From assembly GCA_963169595.1 (NCBI GenBank), contig CAUJFM010000070.1, forward strand, positions 1 through 9,006: 9,006 bases of DNA, written 5' to 3'. The translations under genes and the position numbers were made by a program. Every line of letters starts with the position of its first letter. The stretch's first letter is position 1. Below are positions 6,382 to 9,006 of this stretch, in pieces. Below the pieces are notes generated by a model that did not search any database, was not told where the DNA came from, and was given only the letters and a program-made list of their open reading frames with translations. This stretch comes from Bacteroidota bacterium. Lineage in GTDB: Bacteria > Bacteroidota > Bacteroidia > Flavobacteriales_F > PHOS-HE28.

Positions 6382-6389
6382 GACCTTTG
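6382..6389 (+). promoter_or_regulatory. TAnnTTTG-like -7 motif just before the GT4-GT2 fusion gene
   Basis: GACCTTTG matches TAnnTTTG except the first base and ends only 5 bases before ATG 6395. If this is the real -7 element, transcription would begin at or within a base or two of the start codon, giving a leaderless mRNA. No Shine-Dalgarno sequence is present, which is consistent with that. A TTTG at 6349-6352 is too far upstream (29 bases) to be a standard -33 element. Confidence 0.4.
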
Positions 6390-6394
6390 CCGCC

Positions 6395-8569
6395 ATGCTC
6401 CTCTACCTCACCTACAACGACCAGCCCAGTGGTGTTTATTGGAGCCAGGTGACGGACGTGGTGGAGCACCTGAACACGCTCGGAGGGGCGAAGGGCCTGC
6501 CTACTGATCAGCGGGTGAAGCTGGTGGCCCTGGTCTCCCTGAGGGGCTATTGGAACACACGGATGGTCATTCGGCAGCGCATGCCCGATGCCCTGGTGCT
6601 GCCCATGGTGCCTCGCGCACACAACTGGCGGATCAACTGGATCTGGTTGTGGCTCGTGTGTCTGTGGTATCGTCCTTCGGGGATCATCGGGCGCGGGGTG
6701 TTCGCCACGGCGCTGGCCCTGAGGATGCGCAGGAGGCGACTGGTGCAGCGCGTATGCCTGGATGGACGCGGTGCTTATGGTGCCGAGTGGGAGGAGTACC
6801 GCATCGTGGACGATGACCGTCTCATTGAGGAGTGTGCCCGGATGGAGCGATCAGCCGTGCTGGAGGCTGATCTGCGCATTGCTGTAAGCGAGGCACTCGT
6901 GGACCATTGGCGGGAGCGCTTCGGTTATGCGGAACCCTACCATGTGGTCATTCCCTGCACCTTGGGCCGCGACCTGGAGAGGTCCAGCGGTTCGACAAAG
7001 GGGGCGACGGGCCTGCGCGGGGAGTTGGGCTGGTCAGCGGAGGATCTCGTGCTGGTCTATTCCGGCAGTACGGTGGGTTGGCAGTCCTTGGGCCTGCAGG
7101 CGCGCGTGCTGGCCGAGCTGATGACCTCCGACCCCCGGGTGCGCGTGCTCTTCCTCACGGGGGGGGATGCCCACATCGCTGAACTGGAGCGGCACTTCCC
7201 GGGTCGGGTGGCCCGGCGCTGGCTGCCGCACGGGGAGGTGCATGCCGCGCTGGCCGCCTGTGACTATGGTTTGCTGATGCGCGAACCCTCGGTGACCAAT
7301 CGCGTGGCCTCTCCCACCAAGTTCGCCGAGTACCTCAGTGCTGGTCTCCCGGTGCTCATTTCCGAGGGGTTGGGCGATGTGGCCGCGCTGGTGCAGCGTG
7401 AACAGCTCGGCCTGGTCTGGACCGGGCAGGAACTGGGCGGACTATCGGTGCCCTCGGCTGAGCTCCGTGAGCGGGCGCGGCAGGCGGCGAAGGTGCACTT
7501 CGCCAAGGCGGCCTTCGCGGAAGCCTATCACCACCTCTTGCGTTGCATGGGTCCGGCCCGCATGGCGCGTAACGGTGCGCGCGTGAAGCCATCGGGCAAG
7601 GTGCATGCGCTGGTGTCCATCATCGTACCCAGCTACAACAAGGGGCGCTATGTGGAGGAGATGGTGGCCTCCGTACAGGCGCAGACCCATCGCAACTGGG
7701 AGATGCTCTTCATCGACGATGGGAGCACTGACACGACCCGGGACATCCTCACGCGGATGGCGGCGGCCGATGATCGCATCAAGTTGCACTTCCAGGACAG
7801 CAACCGCGGCGCGAACCATTGCCGGAACCTCGGTATCCAGTTGGCCGCAGGTGACCACATCATGTTCTTCGATGCGGACGATGTGCTCGCTCCGCACTGC
7901 CTGCAAAGCCGGTTGGACGCCGATCCGGAGGGCACCTGCGACCTGGTGGTGTCCACCATGGAGGTGTTCCGCGGAACGCCAGGCGAGGGCGGCAACCGCT
8001 GGGTGCCCTCGGCACGGGACCCCTTGGGCGAGTTCCTGCGGCACAACCTCCCTTGGTCCGTGATGCAGCCCCTCTGGCGGAGCAGCTTCCTGCGCTCTCT
8101 GGGCGGTTTCGACGAGACCTTCTCGCGCCACCAGGACGTGGAGTTCCACACCCGCGCCCTGTTCCATCCCTGCGTGCGCTACCTCACCATGGCCGGTGAT
8201 CCAGACTGCTTCTACCGGATCGCGGAGGAACGAAAGGTGCTTCGTCCGTTCGCTTTGCTGGAGGGCTTCACCACGTCGGCATTGCAGTATTACCGCAAGT
8301 TCCTGGACCGTGCCCGGGGCAGCGGAAGGCACCGGCTGCTCGTGGGCATCATCTACCAGACCCATGTGCAATTGCTGCACAACCGCAAGGTGGGGCTCAT
8401 CAGCAACGCGGAGTTCGAGCAGCTGTACCGACGGCTCCTGGCCCCGGACATCCTCCGGGACATGGGCCTGCCAAAACGGGCGTTGCTATCCCTGTCAGGT
8501 GCCTATCACGCACTGCCCATCCGGATCCCTGGCGTGAACCGGATGCTCTATTGGCTGATGACGCGCTGA
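6395..8569 (+). CDS. two-domain GT4-GT2 glycosyltransferase fusion
   Basis: This 724-residue protein joins two unrelated catalytic folds and probably adds two consecutive sugars. The N-terminal GT-B half (~1-395) has a tryptophan-rich hydrophobic stretch (residues ~79-91) that may sit on the membrane. It continues with CLDGRGAYGAEWEEY (121-135), VYSGSTVGWQS (221-231) and the donor-binding segment SPTKFAEYLSAGLPVL (306-321). A basic linker (~388-404) leads to a GT-A domain: VSIIVPSYNKGRYV (407-420), FIDDGSTD (439-446), NRGANHCRN (470-478), FFDADD (491-496) and HQDVEFHTRAL (579-589). Both sets of motifs look intact. ATG 6395 begins directly at the first beta strand (MLLYLTYNDQPSG). The frame is continuous, so this is a real fusion and not two overlapping genes. 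It is separated from the forward block by the beta-lactamase remnant and probably has its own promoter. Sugar specificity is unknown. Confidence 0.92.
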   Translation: MLLYLTYNDQPSGVYWSQVTDVVEHLNTLGGAKGLPTDQRVKLVALVSLRGYWNTRMVIRQRMPDALVLPMVPRAHNWRINWIWLWLVCLWYRPSGIIGRGVFATALALRMRRRRLVQRVCLDGRGAYGAEWEEYRIVDDDRLIEECARMERSAVLEADLRIAVSEALVDHWRERFGYAEPYHVVIPCTLGRDLERSSGSTKGATGLRGELGWSAEDLVLVYSGSTVGWQSLGLQARVLAELMTSDPRVRVLFLTGGDAHIAELERHFPGRVARRWLPHGEVHAALAACDYGLLMREPSVTNRVASPTKFAEYLSAGLPVLISEGLGDVAALVQREQLGLVWTGQELGGLSVPSAELRERARQAAKVHFAKAAFAEAYHHLLRCMGPARMARNGARVKPSGKVHALVSIIVPSYNKGRYVEEMVASVQAQTHRNWEMLFIDDGSTDTTRDILTRMAAADDRIKLHFQDSNRGANHCRNLGIQLAAGDHIMFFDADDVLAPHCLQSRLDADPEGTCDLVVSTMEVFRGTPGEGGNRWVPSARDPLGEFLRHNLPWSVMQPLWRSSFLRSLGGFDETFSRHQDVEFHTRALFHPCVRYLTMAGDPDCFYRIAEERKVLRPFALLEGFTTSALQYYRKFLDRARGSGRHRLLVGIIYQTHVQLLHNRKVGLISNAEFEQLYRRLLAPDILRDMGLPKRALLSLSGAYHALPIRIPGVNRMLYWLMTR

Positions 8570-8573
8570 TCGT

Positions 8574-9006
8574 TCAACCGTGGCGAAGAAGGCCACGCAA
8601 GCGATTGGCCCAGCTGAACCCGAACAGCCGATGCAGGAGCAGGTAGCCGTTGCCGGTGGCGGGTGACCGCCGTGGTACGAAACCGTGTGGCATGTGCGCC
8701 TGGTAGAGCTCCACCGCACGCTCCGGCGCGTGCAGGTACAAGGTGCGGATGCTGTCGAAGAGCACCTGCAGGTAGGGTTGGAGGTCCAGGTCGGACCGGG
8801 TCTTCCGCAGGTGCTCAACGATCCGCACGCGCAGGTCCACGAAGCGCTCCCAGTTCCGGTCCAGGCCGGTCTGCGAGATCGAACCTCCGGGCCGCTGGTG
8901 GATCTCGGTGAGCACCTCGGGATCGTGCACCACCCGGGCGCCCTGTTGCAGCATTCGGAACATCAGGTCGTATTCCTGACTGCTGCCCAGCCCTTCCCGC
9001 CAGCCA
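8574..9006 (-). CDS. GT2-family glycosyltransferase, C-terminal part (cut by window end)
   Basis: This minus-strand frame is open from the window edge to TGA 8576-8574, giving 143 visible residues. It begins GWREGLGSSQEYDLMFRML, the catalytic-acid segment of a GT2 enzyme, and closely resembles GWDEQLASSQDYELAFRLL of the gene at 3378-4331. The resemblance continues through GSIS-x-T, NWER, LRV-x-x-x-EHLR and GFVP, so the two are paralogues lying in opposite orientations. An internal ATG at 8963 would give a 129-residue protein, but it falls inside the catalytic domain, so the gene surely starts beyond the window. The nucleotide-binding and DxD motifs are not visible. The gene is convergent with the GT4-GT2 fusion, with only 4 bases between the two stop codons. 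It therefore belongs to a different transcription unit of the same glycan locus. Confidence 0.88.
   Translation of the reverse strand, partial: GWREGLGSSQEYDLMFRMLQQGARVVHDPEVLTEIHQRPGGSISQTGLDRNWERFVDLRVRIVEHLRKTRSDLDLQPYLQVLFDSIRTLYLHAPERAVELYQAHMPHGFVPRRSPATGNGYLLLHRLFGFSWANRLRGLLRHG
8579..8597. other. inverted repeat at the convergent gene ends
   Basis: CGTGGC (8579-8584) and GCCACG (8592-8597) form a 6-base stem with a 7-base loop, 9 bases past the fusion gene's stop and inside the last codons of the minus-strand gene. A hairpin between convergent genes could help terminate the fusion transcript, but no T-run follows and it overlaps coding sequence, so chance is also plausible. Confidence 0.25.

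Larger units (their letters stand above)
6309..6394. other. 86-base divergent intergenic region
   Basis: This spacer separates the minus-strand beta-lactamase remnant from the plus-strand GT4-GT2 fusion. It holds a possible -7 element for each direction (6325-6332 minus, 6382-6389 plus) and a loose GGTCC...GGACC inverted repeat (6334-6338 and 6352-6356). It is visibly more AT-rich than the surrounding genes. I see no RNA gene or riboswitch-like structure. Confidence 0.5.

Noticed and set aside
7442..8380. 312-codon minus-strand open frame opposite the fusion gene
   Set aside because: It is a shadow of the GT2 half of the fusion and has no recognisable motif.
8663..8911. 82-codon plus-strand frame opposite the last GT2 gene
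   Set aside because: It is Arg/Gly/Pro-rich with no motif; the minus-strand frame has clear homology to another gene in the window.
1..9006. CRISPR arrays, tRNA or rRNA genes, transposase genes, and insertion-sequence ends
   Set aside because: I saw no regularly spaced repeats, cloverleaf-like sequence, transposase motifs or terminal inverted repeats. The 15-base direct repeat is the only candidate mobility mark.

Overview
This is a GC-rich cell-surface polysaccharide (capsule, O-antigen or exopolysaccharide) biosynthesis region. It is built almost entirely of glycosyltransferases, plus one sugar O-acetyltransferase and one UDP-GlcNAc 2-epimerase. The likely host is a GC-rich member of the Bacteroidota, perhaps Flavobacteriales. 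The support is indirect: copies of a TAnnTTTG-like -7 promoter motif sit in the gaps upstream of genes, start codons lack clear Shine-Dalgarno sequences, and a Bacteroidota-type subclass B1 metallo-beta-lactamase lipoprotein fragment is present. I hold this assignment at moderate confidence.

Layout. Positions 1-209 hold the C-terminal tail of a GT4 (GT-B fold) glycosyltransferase. Positions 262-6003 hold a six-gene forward block. It contains a GT2 enzyme (262-1272), two tandem paralogous GT2 enzymes of identical length (1338-2342 and 2339-3343), a fourth GT2 (3378-4331), a left-handed beta-helix acetyltransferase (4328-4912) and a non-hydrolysing UDP-GlcNAc 2-epimerase (4909-6003). Four of these genes are joined by 4-base stop/start overlaps (GTGA or ATGA) in two sets: 1338-3343 and 3378-6003. 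Positions 6004-6394 contain no intact gene. They hold the N-terminal third of a B1 metallo-beta-lactamase on the minus strand (6015-6308), then an 86-base divergent promoter region. Positions 6395-8569 encode a 724-residue two-domain GT4-GT2 fusion. A convergent GT2 on the minus strand (8574 to the window end) has its stop codon 4 bases from that of the fusion.

How the genes fit together. The epimerase would supply UDP-ManNAc or a related sugar. The GT2/GT4 enzymes would assemble an oligosaccharide on a lipid carrier, and the acetyltransferase would decorate it. No initiating sugar-phosphate transferase, Wzx flippase, Wzy polymerase or export protein lies in the window, so the locus must extend beyond it.

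The most interesting observation is a 15-base direct repeat at 210-224 and 6024-6038. It brackets exactly the six-gene block. The beta-lactamase remnant loses its family resemblance precisely where the second copy begins, which suggests a recombination scar left by insertion or exchange of the block.
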